Assembly (NCBI GenBank): GCA_029747015.1
Contig: JAKOGI010000424.1
Location: 440,501 to 504,500 of the forward strand
Direction of reading: 5' to 3'
From: Carnegiea gigantea
Taxonomy: Eukaryota > Streptophyta > Magnoliopsida > Caryophyllales > Cactaceae
DNA: 64,000 bases
In this document: piece after piece, positions 39,931 through 52,124 of the stretch
Position numbering within the stretch: position 1 is the first letter of the stretch
How the letters are laid out: every line of letters begins with the position of its first letter
Position numbers and translations under genes: made by a program
Notes under the pieces: model-generated
Database searches by the model: none
Told to the model about the DNA's origin: nothing
Seen by the model: only the letters and a program-made list of their open reading frames with translations

Positions 39931-42487
39931 TCAGGTTGTTCTAATTAAGCCTAGTTCGAGTCTATTCCTTTCAAATTGTTCTCTACCCAATGCTTTTGTG
40001 AATATATCAGCAATTTGATTTTCAGTGGCACAAAAATTCATTGAGATCACTCCTTTTCAACATTGTCTCTTAGAAAATGATGACGAATGTCAATATGTTT
40101 TGTTCTTTTGTGTTGACATGGATTTTTGGCAATGTTAATTGCACTTGTATTGTCACAATAAATATGAATGCATCCTATGTCAACACAAAAGTCCTTGAGT
40201 TGTTGTCTTATCCATAATAACTGAGCACAACAAGATGCAGCTGCCACGTATTCAGCTTCTGCTGTGGACAAGACAACAGAGAGTTGTTTCTTGGTTGCCC
40301 AAGATACCAAATAAGGTCCAAGAAAGTGAGCCATCCTGAGGTGCTTTTCCTATCAACCAAGAAACTTTTGATATCCATTTGATATAACTTAATCTCCATG
40401 TGGGTCGCAAAAGCTATCAAAATTCGAATAGCTTCCATCCTTGCAACAGGTGCAAAGGTCTCTTCATAATCAATTCCCTCTTCTTAGTTGTAGCCTTGAA
40501 CCACCAGCCGGGCCTTGTTCCTAGTGACTGTTCCGCACTTATCTAGCTTATTACGGAACACCCACTTGGTTCCAATGATTGTTCTATCCTCTGGCTGTAG
40601 CACAAGGTGCCATACCTTGTTTCTTTCGAACTGATGGAGTTCTTCTTGCATGGCTGTGACCCAATCTGAATCGGCAAGGGCTTCATTAATATTCTTAGGC
40701 TCAATTTTTGAGAGAAAAGCATAGAAAGCACAGAAATTTTTGAGTCCAGATTTAGTTTGAACTCCTGCATTAATATCAGACAAAATTTGATCAAGAGGAT
40801 GTGAACTTTGGTATTTCCATGATCGTGGTGAAAGTGGGTTCACAGACTCGCTCTCCATCCTAGCTGGAATACTCGGTGAAACAGGTTCAGAACCTGTTCT
40901 CGAGCCTGTTTGGGAGCTTGTTCCTGGATTTATCCCTAAAGGATTCGGCTGGTGTTGTCCCGAACAGGGTTCCACCTTGTTTCCCCCCTGTTTGGTTCAC
41001 ACCTTGCTTACCTTCCTGAAGAACAACTTCAGGTCTTGATCCCTCAGGTTGATCCTTACCTTAATCATGTTGAAGTAGCACGTCTTTTCTAATAAGACCT
41101 AGTTCGAGGTCTTCTTCCTGTGCATCATTCTCACTTAGAGAGTTAGTTTCATCAAAAAGCACATGCACACTTTCCTCAACACACAAGGTTCTGTTATTAA
41201 ACACTTTGTATGCCTTACTATGTGAGGAGTAACCAAGGAATATTGCTTCATCACTCCTTGGATCAAATTTCCCTAAGGCATCCTTTCCCTTATTATGCAC
41301 AAAACATTTGCAACCAAATACTCTTAAATGCAAAATATTGGTTTTCTTCCTTTGAGGAGCTCATAAGACGTTTTGTTAAGAAGAGGTCTAATCATGCATC
41401 TATTTACAATGTAACATGATGTGTTCAAAGCTTCAGCCTAGAAGTTTCTAGGAAGACCACTAGCAACAAGCATTGTTCTAGTCATGTCTTCTAGAGTGCG
41501 ATTTTTGCGTTCTACCACCCCGTTCTGTTGGGGTGTTCTTGGAGCTGAAAAATTATGATCAACACCATGCTCATTACAATAATCAGTGGAGCTTGAATTT
41601 TCAAATTCTGTCCCATGGTCAGACCTTAAGCATACCAAGAAATGTCTTACTCTCTTTTCAATCTTTTTAATGAAAGTAAGAAATTTTTCAAAGGTTTCAT
41701 CTTTAGAAGCCAAAAACAAAGTCCAAGTGAAACGAGAGTAGTCATCCACTATCACAAGCACATACCTCTTGCCACCTCGGTTCATGATCCTCATTGGACC
41801 ACATAGATCCATATGTATCAATTCAAGAGGTCAAGTAGTGCTTACACACTTTTTAGACTTAAATGAATTTTTGACTTGTTTACCTTTGGCACATGCATCA
41901 CATGCCTTGTCATCATTGAATTTGATGGAAGGTAAGCCAACCACTAAATCTTTGGTTATAAGTTTGTTCAAAAGAGAGTGGCTTGCATGACCTAGTCTTT
42001 TGTGCCAAAGCATAACATCATCATTTAAGGCACTCAAACAAGTCAAATTATTTTGGGGAAGAGTGGAGATACGCACTTTATAAACATTCTTGTGTCGCTT
42101 CCCCCTCAACACAACATCTCCTGTGTTCATATTCACAACCAAGCAACGTGTTGGTGAGAACACTACTAGGTTGTCTTTGTCGCACAGTTGGGACACACTT
42201 AGCAAGTTGTGTTTTAATCCATCAACAAAATAAACATTGTCAATTGAATGGGAGAGTGACTCACCTATCTTACCTATGCCGACAATTGTCCCGGATTTGC
42301 CGTTTCCAAATGCCACACTCCCACCTGCTGAAACTGTAAGTGAGAGAAAATTGGATCTTTCACTAGTCATATGCCTCGAGCACCCACTGTCAACATACCA
42401 CAGCTGCTTGTTCCCTAGACTGTTCCCTGCACTGTTTGCTAGGTTGTTTGCTGGGTTGTTCTCTCTCACTTCAGCCTGCAAAACAAA
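39931..42487 (-). pseudogene. pol: Sirevirus pol, copy B (deleted and broken)
   Basis: Protease (WYVDSGCSRHM), HHCC region and integrase core are recognisable. Breaks in transcription order: TGA at 41831-41833 before the integrase core; TAG at 41438-41440 after PRNF, shared with copy A; a 1-base loss near 41340; TAA at 40484-40486 in RT; a deletion joint near 40366 that removes the equivalent of copy A 8888-9640, including the YVDD site; and a 1-base loss at about 40047 near the RNase H end. The final stop is at 39931. It cannot encode a working reverse transcriptase. Confidence 0.92.
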
Positions 42488-44236
42488 TCAAGGGTTAGTT
42501 TTGGGAACCCAGATCCACTTGGGTCTCATTCCTTTAGACGTACAAATCTCATCTTTCCTAACCCATATTTGTTTTACATGAACTGTGTTCCTTTCAATTG
42601 CATACTTTCTTATAGGATAAGCATATCGATAATGCCCCGTTTTACCACAATGAAAGCAAATAATATTTTCAGTTAATCCCACATATTTTTTATTCACTGG
42701 GTAGGTCATCTTAGGCACAAAACCTAGTCTTCTTCTATTTCGACTATGATGAGTGTTTAACCATTCAAACGCCCTTGAGGACCTGTTCCAAAGCTTGTTT
42801 ATGGCAAGGTCTGATTCTAAGTATTTTATTTTCTCAAGCAAGTTTTTATTTTCTTCCAGCAAAGACTCGACCTTACCTTTTAAGTCAAGGGATTCTTTTT
42901 CTATCTCAGTCAGTTTAGTGAAACAAGTCTCTTCTTTCATGAGTAGAGTTTCTTTAAGCACATTGATGTTTTCATGCAAGCCAAGAGTCTCTTTGTCAAC
43001 TTCAAGTTTTTTCAATTTAAGGGTTTCATTTTCAAGTTTTAGATCTCGAACATCCCTTTTTAATTCAGCACATATATCCATTATAGTGTACACTAATTCC
43101 TCAAGAGTTGATTTATTTAGACCCCGTACCTTGTTCCTGAGTTGAGTCAGACTGTCTATTGATTCATCATCTGAATCAGTGTCACTTCTTGCCATGAGTG
43201 CTACATCAGCTTCCCTAGCTTCAGACCCTTTCTCATGCTCGCTTGAATCTCCCCAGGCCGCGAGCATAGCTTTTGAGAACCTTTTCGCTGAGCTGCTTAC
43301 ACCCTGTTTCCTCCCCTGTTTTCTAGGATGTTCGGGTTCTTGTTCTTCCTTGTGCAGTGGGCAGTTTCTCACAATGTGGTCCAGTTTGCCACACTTGAAA
43401 CACCCGGAGAACTATTCCCGAGAGGTGTTCTGGCCTTGCTGAAGTCCTTCCTTTTGCTATTTTCTTTGACTTTCTTGAAGAACTTCTTGAACTTTTGAGT
43501 GATCATGGCAATCTCCTCCTCATCAGAATCAGAATCATCTTCTAAGGCCTTTAGTGCAAGACCTCGATCTCTCTTTGTCTCATCTTTCTGTTGAGAATTT
43601 TTCCTAAGTTCATACGTTTGGAGGTTGCCAATCAGCTCATCTTGTTCATGTCCTTAGCTTCTTGGATGGCCGTTACTTTCGCTTCCCAAGAATGAGGTAA
43701 AATTCTTAGAATCTTCCTCACCAATTCTTCGGTGGTGAAGGATTTTCCTAGGGATTTCAGCTCATTCGTTATGTGAGTGAAGCGAGTGTACATGTCCATC
43801 ACACTTTCACGATCACCCATCTCAACAGCTCATACTTTCTCATAAGCAATTCAATCCGGGATTGCTTTACTTGATTGGTCCCTTCGTGAGCTACTTGCAA
43901 AGCATCCCAGATTTCTTTGGCCGACTCACATTCAGATATGCGAGTATATTCATCAGGACCTAGGCCGAAATATAGGAGTTTCTTGGCCTTGGCATTCTTC
44001 TCCATCATCTTGTAATCTTCAGCATTGAATTCCTTAGGCTCCTTGGGGATTGACTTTCTATCTTCAGTGATTTTCTTAGGGATGAGTGGTCCATTCTTGA
44101 TGAGCATCCATAACTCATAATCCTCGACTTGGATGTAGTTTTCCATTCTATTCTTCCACCATCCATAGTGTTGGCCATTAAAGTATGGTGGTCGAGTTAT
44201 GGATTGACCTTCAAGCATGCCTTGTGGTGTACTCAT
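42488..44236 (-). pseudogene. gag: Sirevirus gag, copy B (frameshifted)
   Basis: ATG at 44236 (MSTPQG). The first part is open to a 1-base loss at about 43822 (in YELF). A 10-base loss near 43640 follows, and at least one further frameshift at about 43425 before the first zinc knuckle. From 43372 the frame is open for 294 codons through the coiled-coil stretch and the second knuckle, CFHCGKTGHYRYAY, whose last Cys has become Tyr. It ends at the conserved TGA (42488-42490). Confidence 0.9.
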
Positions 44237-44280
44237 TTTCAAGGATCTCTCAAAGGTGTTAGCCTTTCAAAGGAGAACCT

Positions 44281-44292
44281 GCTCTGATACCA
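44281..44292 (-). other. Primer binding site, copy B
   Basis: GCTCTGATACCA on the plus strand, complement of TGGTATCAGAGC, two bases from the 5' LTR. Confidence 0.92.
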
Positions 44293-44294
44293 CT

Positions 44295-45694
44295 TGTTGA
44301 TTTAGAGAGTACACAACCACAAGAGGGGGGTGAATTGTGGTGTCCGATTTTTGCAATATGCTGGCAAACAGTCTTGAGACCCTGTTCGCACAGACTGTTT
44401 CTGAGTTGTGCAGAAGCGAAAATTCAACAAAATTAAGTGCAGAAATAATGGACACAGGATTTTTACGTGGAAACACCTCTAGCCCACCTGAGGTGAAAAA
44501 ACCACGACCTACCTCCTGTAGGATTTACACACTTCACTAAACGGGCTAAACACGTTACAATAGTAACACACCTTGTTACAACTTGTAACACACGTAACCG
44601 TCTTCCCTAAGACAAGTTACTCGACGTCCAAAATCCCCTTGATTTGGACACACACTCAACTCACTTTTGTGAAAGAAGAGTATAAAGAAAAACACCCTAT
44701 TACAATGCTTCTCAACTAAGCTAATACAGGGTACAATGAAATCCTAGTATGCCAACTTTGAAAGCTCAAATAACTCACTCACTAGACACGGTTTTCTTTT
44801 TAAACTTTTAAGCTCATGAACACTGAATTTTTCTGTTTGAAAACCGATCCTTCTAACGTTCTAAGAAGCGACTTTATATAGTGCTTGGAAAAATAATTCC
44901 TCAAATTTTTGGAAACTAAAATCCCTAATGAATATAGAATTCTTTAGCCATAAGGGATGAGGAAACATGAGCTGGAAACACTTCCTAAACCGTGTGCATA
45001 AGGCGGTGATTCTCAGCAACTAGCCCATGTTTTTCTCAACAACCTTATCCACTTGCCAAAAATTGGATATTCTTTTTATTCAAAAAGATTTTGCAAATCC
45101 CCTTAGATTTTAATAACCGTTTTTAGGGTAAGGGGTAAGATACTCCATAGAAAAATCTTTCTTGCAAATCTTGGAGAAGCTGCTCAAAATCCAAAAGATA
45201 AAAACGTGAAAAATTGTTTTTTCGCAGCTTATTCTGGAAACACCCTGAGCGTCCTGTTTCCAGAATTGTTTTGAAGGGTGATCCGAAATATTTTCCAAAA
45301 AAGCAAAACCGTTTCAAGTAAGTGGTAAGTTAAGACTTTCTGATTGGCATATTAACAAGAGTCTAAAAATATAAAACCAAATTAAATCAAGACATCTTGT
45401 TGTAACCACTAGTCATCTTGTAGAAAGACGAATTTGCTGCAAACACTTCACAGGACCTGTTTCTCACGGCTGCACTTATATCCTGTGCTTCAAACACTTC
45501 GCAGGACATGTTTCAAACACCTCACAGTACCTGTTCCTCACGGATGTTCTTACATCGCTGACTTGAGTACCTGTTCTCGATAAACCATTAGTCAAGCAGT
45601 TTTAATACATTGAGAACAGTAGTAAGGTCCTGTTCTGTTTGGAGCAACAACAACACTTGGATTTGTTATCATCAAAACCTTATACATTCTAACA
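44295..45694 (-). repeat. 5' LTR of Sirevirus copy B
   Basis: 1400 bp, plus-strand start TGTTGATTTAGAG, end TTCTAACA. TATATAAA box on the minus strand at 44873-44880. It differs from the other LTR of this copy at few positions. Confidence 0.95.
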
Positions 45695-45699
45695 AGAAC

Positions 45700-46220
45700 C
45701 AAGCTAATTTTCAAAATGGGTTAGATTAGAGCTCAGACTGCAATGGTTAACAAAATTGGGTTGAATCACCATGAAGAACTGGCCATGATTTTGTTTTCTC
45801 TTTATGATTTAAATCCTTAGGATGTTGGCTATCATCCCAAGAAAAAATATTGGCCCTAAGTCAGGTTTTAGGTGGTGATTTCACCTAATCTTCTAAGACG
45901 GGTAAACTAGACTTCCCCGGTATACCTTCACTGTTTTGGACTAATGCAGTAAAATACCTATGGTATAGGCTAAAATTGAGTTCCCTCCTTGAAAATAGAC
46001 TTCTTAGGGAGTCCAACAAAGTAGGAATTGCCCATAGGAGGTCTTGGAAACTCCCAGAATCATGTCATCCAAAATGGTGCTTAATTCTGGTTTGGAGCAA
46101 TAGAACAAGGCTTGAATCTTACTGGGTGTAATATGGTTATCTTGATCTCCTTGACCTTGGTTCATACCTTGGTCTTGATTTGGATCTTGGGAGCCTTCTT
46201 GGGTTCCATGCTCTACATCA
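45700..46220 (-). repeat. Gypsy 3' LTR, inner part
   Basis: Continues the LTR after copy B. It ends CTCTACATCA at 46220, next to the purine tract. It contains the last ~72 codons of the gypsy polyprotein frame. Confidence 0.9.
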
Positions 46221-46339
46221 ACCTCCCCTTCTTCAAGAAGATTTGACCTCAAATCCGAAGGGTCTTCAAAACAGTCCTCCACATAAGGAATTAAGTCACC
46301 AATGTTAAAGGTGGTTGAAACAGCCATATCTCCTAGAAG
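46004..46339 (-). pseudogene. Gypsy polyprotein C-terminus overlapping the 3' LTR
   Basis: In frame with the integrase part but separated from it by a TAA near 46340. Reads VSTTFNIGDLIPYVEDCFED, the usual gypsy integrase tail, then LRSNLLEEGEVDVEHG. It crosses the LTR border at 46220 and stays open to 46004, ending KTSYGQFLLCWTP. Frames extending into the 3' LTR are known for CRM-type elements; that assignment is tentative here. Confidence 0.75.
46221..46236 (-). other. Gypsy polypurine tract
   Basis: The minus strand GAAGAAGGGGAGGT directly precedes the 3' LTR, as expected for a PPT. It is also part of the coding frame (LEEGEVD). Confidence 0.8.
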
Positions 46340-47590
46340 TTAAAGCTCGTATGCATTATCCCCAACCTTCTGAATGACCTTGAATGGCCCATCCCCTCTT
46401 GACATAAGCTTGTTCTTTCTCCTCGATGGGAATCTCTCCTTTCTGAGGTGTAACCAAATGAGATCTGCTGGATTGAATTCCAGTTTCTTCCTATGTTTGT
46501 TTGCCCTTGCTTTGTAAGCTACATTAGTCTTCTCTATGTGATTTATTATCTGTGCATGCAGCCTTTTGATCTCTTTTGCTCTCAATTTAGCCTCATGACG
46601 TACCCTTGACTCACTAAGTAAACGTAGCAAGTTAACGGCAGTAAGAGGGTTCACGCCGTGCACACACTTAAAGGGAGAGTGCTTAGTAGCATAGGATGGA
46701 GCCCTATTATAGGCAAACTCAGCATGAAGTAGTTTTAAATCCCAATCCTTTAGGCTTTTGCTCACCAAACTTTTAAGCAAAGTAGTACGAGTTCGGGTTG
46801 TTACCTCTGTTTGGCCATTAGTTTGAGGATGATAGGTTGTACTAAATAAGAGCTTAGTGCCTAAAAGTTTCCACAAACTCCTCCACAAGTGGGATATAAA
46901 CTTTGAGTCTTGATAAGATACAATGGTTTTAGGAACTCCATTGAGCCTAATGATCTCTTTGAAGTACAACTCAGCAATGTAATTAGTATCATTAGTTTTG
47001 TGGCAAGGAATAAAATGTGCCATCTTGGGAAATCTATCCACAACCACCATCATCACATCTTTCCCCGTTTGGGTCCTAGGGAGAGACACAATGAAATCTA
47101 TACTAACATCATCCCAAGGCTTTAAGGGTACGGGCAGTGGGGTGTACAAGCCTTAGTGGAACTGATTCTTTGCTTGATGGCATATGGGGCAAGCTGAAAT
47201 GATCTTGTGAACATCCCCTCCCATCTTAGGCTAATAGAATTGCTCTTTCAAAATGTCCATTGTTTTGTTTAAGCCAAAATGGCCAGCAAAAGTACCACCA
47301 TGAGCCTCTCGGACTAGTAATTCCCTTAGTGAGGACTTAGGGATACACAGCTTGTTATACCTGAATAAATAGCGTTCTTGGACAGTATATGGACCAGCTT
47401 TTGGAACTTCCTCTATGAGGGGCTTGAAATTTAGATCCTCTTTATAGATAGCTTGGATTGAATGGAATCTAAGTACGTTAACTTCTAAGACAGAAAGTAA
47501 AGCATACCTTTTGGATAGGGCATCCGCAACCACATTCTCTTTTCCACTTTTGTGCTTGCAAGTAAAGTTGAATGATTGGAGGAACTCCAC
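46340..47590 (-). pseudogene. Gypsy RNase H end and integrase
   Basis: 47590-47231: RNase H end ([17 protein letters not shown]) and the first half of the integrase HHCC zinc site (HGG...H), with an in-frame TAG. Then CPICHQAK and the integrase core in 47149-46340: D in VSIDFIVSLP, D in SYQDSKFISHLW, E in TNGQTEVTTR, so the DDE triad is visible. Ends near QKVGDNAYEL. At least two nonsense codons break the frame. Confidence 0.88.
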
Positions 47591-47749
47591 CCATTTTGCA
47601 TGCCTGGGGGTTGAGTTTATGCTGAATATACTTGAAGGCCTGGTGATCAGAATGCAAGATAAAAGGTAGCTTTGAGGTAATGACCCTAATGTGTTAAGGC
47701 CCTCACAACAGCATAGAACTCCTTATCATATAGTTGACTCTGGACCCAT

Positions 47750-48612
47750 TCAGTTTCCCACTGAAATAGGCAATAGTCTTCTGGATTGGATCAGAACAGC
47801 TCCTATCCCTATTCCACTTGCATCACACTCTAGCTCAAACAGATCTTCAAAGTTGGGTAAGGCCAAAACTGGTGCTTGGCATAGTTTCTGTTTGATCTCT
47901 TCAAAGGCCTTCTGGGCAGCCTGGGACCACTCAAATGCTCTTCTCTTCATGCTTTCAGTAATGGGGGTCACAACTGAACTGAAATCCTTGATAAACCTTC
48001 TATAAAAGGAAGCTAAACCATGAAAGCTTATCACCTTTGTGACTAATTTGGGTTGAGGCCAGGATTGAATTGCCTCAATCTTACTTTGATCAACCTGTAT
48101 ACCTTGGACTGAAACCACATAACTAAGGAAGGTGAGTTGTGCGGTGAAAAACTCACACTTCTCTATCTTGGCATATAGCTTCTGTCTCCTTAGAGCCTCT
48201 AAAACTTGTTTCAGGTAATCCACATGATCTCTCCCATTCTGGCTATGAACCAGAATATCATCAAAGTATACCACTATAAAGTGACCATGAAAGATCTAAG
48301 AACCTCGTTCATTAGCCTTATGAAAGTACTAAGGGCATTAGACTGACCAAAGGGCATGACAAACCATTCATACAACCCTTGCTTGGTTTTAAAGGCTGTT
48401 TTTCATTCATCCCCATCCCTCATCCTAATATAGTGGTATCCATTTCTGAGATCTATCCTTGAGAACACTTTTGAGCCCTGTAGTTCATCTAACATATCAT
48501 CAAGTCTCGGAATAGAATACCTATACTTGATATTTATGTTGTTTATGGCTCGACTATCCACACACATTCTCATGGTCCTATCTTTCTTAGGCACAAGGCT
48601 AGAATAGAACAA
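47750..48612 (-). pseudogene. Gypsy reverse transcriptase
   Basis: 48612-48403: RT fingers and palm ([45 protein letters not shown]). Broken frames follow (MPFGQSNA) to 48274-47750 with the catalytic YFDDILVHS, the thumb (KCEFF), [13 protein letters not shown], and the start of RNase H ([14 protein letters not shown]). Disabled by stops and frameshifts. Confidence 0.88.
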
Positions 48613-49448
48613 GGACTGACGTTGTCCCTTATGTAACCTCTATTAATAAGCTTTTGAACTTGGCTGTAAAGTTTCTTGGTCTTAGTGGGGTTACACATAT
48701 AGGCCGGTTTGTTTGGGAGGGCAGGCCCAGGCAGTAGGTCAATTTGATGTGCAATCCCTCTAAGTGGGGCAATCCATGGGGCAAATCACTTGGAAACACA
48801 TCCAGATACTCATGTACAAGGGGCTGAGTAAGGGGATGTCAAGGTCTCCCTCTCTCTCCTTATTTTAACATAAGTTAGGTATAAACTGGTTTACGTTTAC
48901 TTATGGATCTCTTCACCCGTGTTTCACTCAAAAACAAGCCTTTCTTACTTGTGTTTTCCTCCCCAAGGCTAGTTTTGATGTTCTGGATTTGGTTTAGGGG
49001 CAAAGATGTGAGAGTATAGTTTCGACCCCTGACCTTAAAGGTGTAAGTATTGGCTGTCCTATTATGAATAGCACCTATATCAAACTGCCAAGCCTCCCTA
49101 ATAGCAAATGACATGCATCCATAGGTAAGATATCACAAAGGACCTCATCTTTAACGTTGCCCATGGTATAGGTGATTAGGGCCTGTTTGGTCACATGAAC
49201 CTCATTCCCTTTCTTGAGCTATTACAGGGAGTAAGGTTTAAGGCGGGGAATAGTAGGTAGTTTGAGCTTATCAATCAAATGGGATGAGGCAATGCTGGTA
49301 CAACTACCCCTATCTATGATTAAACTACATATCTTCCCTTGTATGGCGCACTGAGAGTGGAAGATAAGTTCTCTTTGGTTTTCTTCCTTTGAAGCCTCCA
49401 TGGTGTGTAAAACTCTTTTGAGGACCAGAAACTCCCCAACTTCAGGAG
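48613..49448 (-). pseudogene. Gypsy protease and linker
   Basis: The minus strand reads LIIDRGSCTSIASSHLIDKL at about 49270-49330, the retroviral-type protease motif in the IDxGSCT form, with Arg at the variable position. Downstream, ACHLLLGRLG and TYTFKVRGRNYTLTSLPLNQ are usual for the protease-RT linker. Frames are interrupted. Confidence 0.7.
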
Positions 49449-50430
49449 CTAAAATGGTGTCCTCCTCTTTTTCAGCTTCCTCTTCATCCGGTTCAATGAT
49501 AATCTAATTGATCTCATCAATCTCTTTGATGGTGACAGCTCTTCTGTTTGGGCTTTCAGCTTGGAAATGGCCATATCCTTGACATTTGAAGCACCTCTTG
49601 CCATCAAGTTGCTTAGGAAACTCCTAAACAACTCCTTTGCCTTTTTCTTTGGTTGGATCAACTTTGGTGTGTGTTTTGGGTTTAGGGCCAGAATAAGGTT
49701 TAAGGAGAGTCTAGGGCTTAGGTGGCTGGTTAGGACGAGAGTATGAGTTTGTAAAAGGCTTTTTGTTTTTGGAATACCTCTCAACCTTGATAGCCAGCTT
49801 GCATACATCCTCAAAACTCTAGTAAGATTGAAGATCAACCTTTTCAGCAATGCCTTGATCTAGCCCTCTAAGGAACCTCACAACAGTTTGTTATGTTTCC
49901 TCTTTTATCCAACTTCTAATCTTGAGTTGCTCGAATTCCCTAATGCATTCTTCCACACTCATCCTACCTTGAGTTAGGGAGGACACTCTAAGGTAGAGAT
50001 CCCTCTTATAACCTTCAGGCAGAAACCTCTTGCTCATGAGCTTTTTTTAGTTTAGACCAAGTGTTGATCCATGGCTTTTCTTCCCTAGCTTGTTGCCTTT
50101 TGGTGTTTTCTTACCAAAGGGAGGTATACTTTTTGATTTAAGGATGCCTATTTTAAAGGACTTTTCATCAGAATAGCCTTTAACTTCAAAGAATCTCTCC
50201 ACATTTTGAATCCATTCCAAGTATACATTCGGATTTAAGGTTTCCTCAAAATTTAAGGGATCAAATTTCATATCCCTCATATCATCTTCATTGCGTCTGA
50301 TTGGCCTTCTTCTACCCCTAGGAGAGTATTCTTCTTGGGAAGAAGATGAATGATCAGAAGTTAGATCATTCCTAGGTTGGACCCTCTCCATTCTCCTAGG
50401 CCCTCCGGGATCATCCTTAAATCCGTCCAA
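49449..50430 (-). pseudogene. Gypsy gag
   Basis: 50430-50047: acidic/basic N-terminal region, then FDPLNFEETLNPNVYLEWIQ and NVERFFEVKGYSDEKSFKIG, typical gypsy capsid. Frames beyond include RMSVEECIREFEQLKIRSW and, in 49850-49449, FEDVCKLAIKVERYS and the nucleocapsid knuckle CFKCQGYGHFQAES, in which the last Cys is lost. Several stops and frameshifts. Confidence 0.8.
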
Positions 50431-50752
50431 AACATCAGCTACGCTGGTTGTGAGCGTTTGGACATCTCTTTACAACTAAAGTATGGCATTCCCTCTTCCC
50501 AACTCATGAGCCGCTTCAAGGAATAAACCTCTAGGAACTCTAGTTTGGGAAGGCTCAGCTTCATCTCTCCCAGCTATGAATTGAGATCAAGTTCTAGGTT
50601 GTTTGAGTAGTTTAGGTGCTTTTGTGGCTGGGTGCGTGCTTGGGCTTGAGGAGGTTCTTTGTAGTTGCTAGAAACATGGTTTTAAAATAGGGGAAGATTG
50701 CAAAACCAAAGAACAACAAGCAAACTCACTAGGTTATGCTCTGATACCACTT
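50431..50752 (-). other. Gypsy 5' leader with PBS
   Basis: Untranslated leader. The PBS GCTCTGATACCA (plus strand) lies at 50738-50749, three bases from the LTR; all full LTR elements of this window use the same Met-tRNA type. Confidence 0.85.
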
Positions 50753-52124
50753 TGATGCATGAGCCTTAAGGAAACTCAAGCAATGGAACTCATTTCCAAT
50801 CTGATCTTAGCTAGCCTTTGCAATAACAAGGAATAAGTACTAAAACAGAGAATATGAATGGGATAAAGGCTACACCACCAACCAAGCTGATTAGGAATCC
50901 ACCCTCCAAATCATAAAGGCAATGTCACCAAAATTGGATTAAAGGAGACCACTCTAAATTAGCAATTTGTTTGGATTAATAAGAGTGAGATTTGAGAGGT
51001 TGAGGTTTGTATATCATGTAATATGCCTTGAACAAGTAAGCAAGCAAGTATATATACATGTCTTAATCTAGAAAGTAAGCAAGCTAGCTACTGGCCTAAG
51101 CTAATCCGGCTTAAGCTAATATGTTTGCAAAACAGTTTTAGCCTAAGTTTATTACAAGCTTTGAGTGTATCTAATACAATCTTGTTTATCCCTAACCAAG
51201 GCCTAAAACATGGTTACTTAACATTAAACATCCACTTGTATATGCAGGAGAGAGAAAAGGTAGGCTGTAAGTCACACTTACAGCTATCCTATCCTAGAGC
51301 AAGTGGCTGTAAGGCCAAGTGGGCTGCCAGAGTTTCAAACTAGCCATGGTGATGTTCCTAGAGATCCAAGTAGCAAGGCAAGCAAGCAAGTAGGTGAGCA
51401 AACCCTCTAGATTAAGGAAACCCTTAAGCAAAGCCAAAACAGTCAGTTTGAGCTTAACGGGTCTATTTGAGCACTGAACTTGAGCAAGGTGAAACCCCAT
51501 GAAGAAATTGTCATGATTTTAATTTGTCCCATGGCTTGATACCTTATGATGTTGGCTAATATCCTGAGTAAAAAGATTGGCACTAAATTAGCTTTTGATA
51601 GTAGAACCAAGTTGATTTCCAAAATGGGTCAGATTAGAGCCTAGCCTGCAATGGTTAACAAAATAGGGCTGAATCACCATGAAGAACTGGTCATGATTTT
51701 GTTTTCTCTTCATGACTTGAATCATTGGGATGTTGGCTATCATCTAAGCAAAAATATTGGTCCTAAGTCAAGCTTAGGTGGTGATTCCACCTGATCTTCC
51801 AAGACAGGTAAATTGGACTTCCTTAGTATACCTTCACTAGTTTGACCTAATATGGCAAAATGCCTATGGTATGGCAAAAATTGAGTTACCTCCTTGAAAA
51901 TAGACTTCTTAGGGAGGCCAACAAAGTAGGACTTGCCCATAGGAGGTCTTGAAAACTCCCAGAATCATACCATCCAAACAATGCCTAATTCTAGTTTAGA
52001 GCAAGAGAGCAAGGCTTGAATTTGGTTGGGTGTAATCTGGTTGCCTTAATCTCCTTGACCTTGGTTGATACCTTAGTCTTGATTTGGATCTTGGAAGCCT
52101 TCTTGGATGCCATGCTCTACATCA
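50753..52124 (-). repeat. Gypsy 5' LTR (uninterrupted)
   Basis: 1372 bp, plus-strand start TGATGCATGAGCC, end CTCTACATCA, then the duplication ATGGG. It reads through TAGTAGAACCAAG near 51605, the site occupied by copy B in the other LTR. Confidence 0.92.

Larger units (their letters stand above)
35638..45694 (-). mobile_element. Ty1/copia Sirevirus, copy B (nested in gypsy LTR)
   Basis: 10,057 bp with LTRs at 35638-37036 (3') and 44295-45694 (5') and the duplication AGAAC (35633-35637, 45695-45699). The uninterrupted gypsy LTR at about 51600 reads TAGAACCAAG across the same point, which confirms the insertion site. gag, pol and the env-like frame are all present but carry several frameshifts and stops. 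A 753-bp internal deletion removes the RT catalytic region. It is non-autonomous. It is closest to copy A in sequence. Confidence 0.97.
34746..52124 (-). mobile_element. Ty3/gypsy retrotransposon, split by nested Sirevirus copy B
   Basis: Bounded by the 5-bp duplication ATGGG (34741-34745 and 52125-52129). The 5' LTR is 50753-52124. The 3' LTR is 34746-35637 plus 45700-46220, interrupted by copy B. A Met-tRNA PBS (50738-50749, minus) and a purine tract (46221-46236) border the ~4.5-kb interior. Domain order gag, protease, RT, RNase H, integrase is that of Ty3/gypsy. All frames are broken. LTRs differ at about 13 of 115 positions in the first stretch, so it is clearly older than the Sireviruses. 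IDxGSCT in protease, YFDDILVHS in RT, and a frame running into the LTR suggest a chromovirus, possibly CRM-like. Confidence 0.93.
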
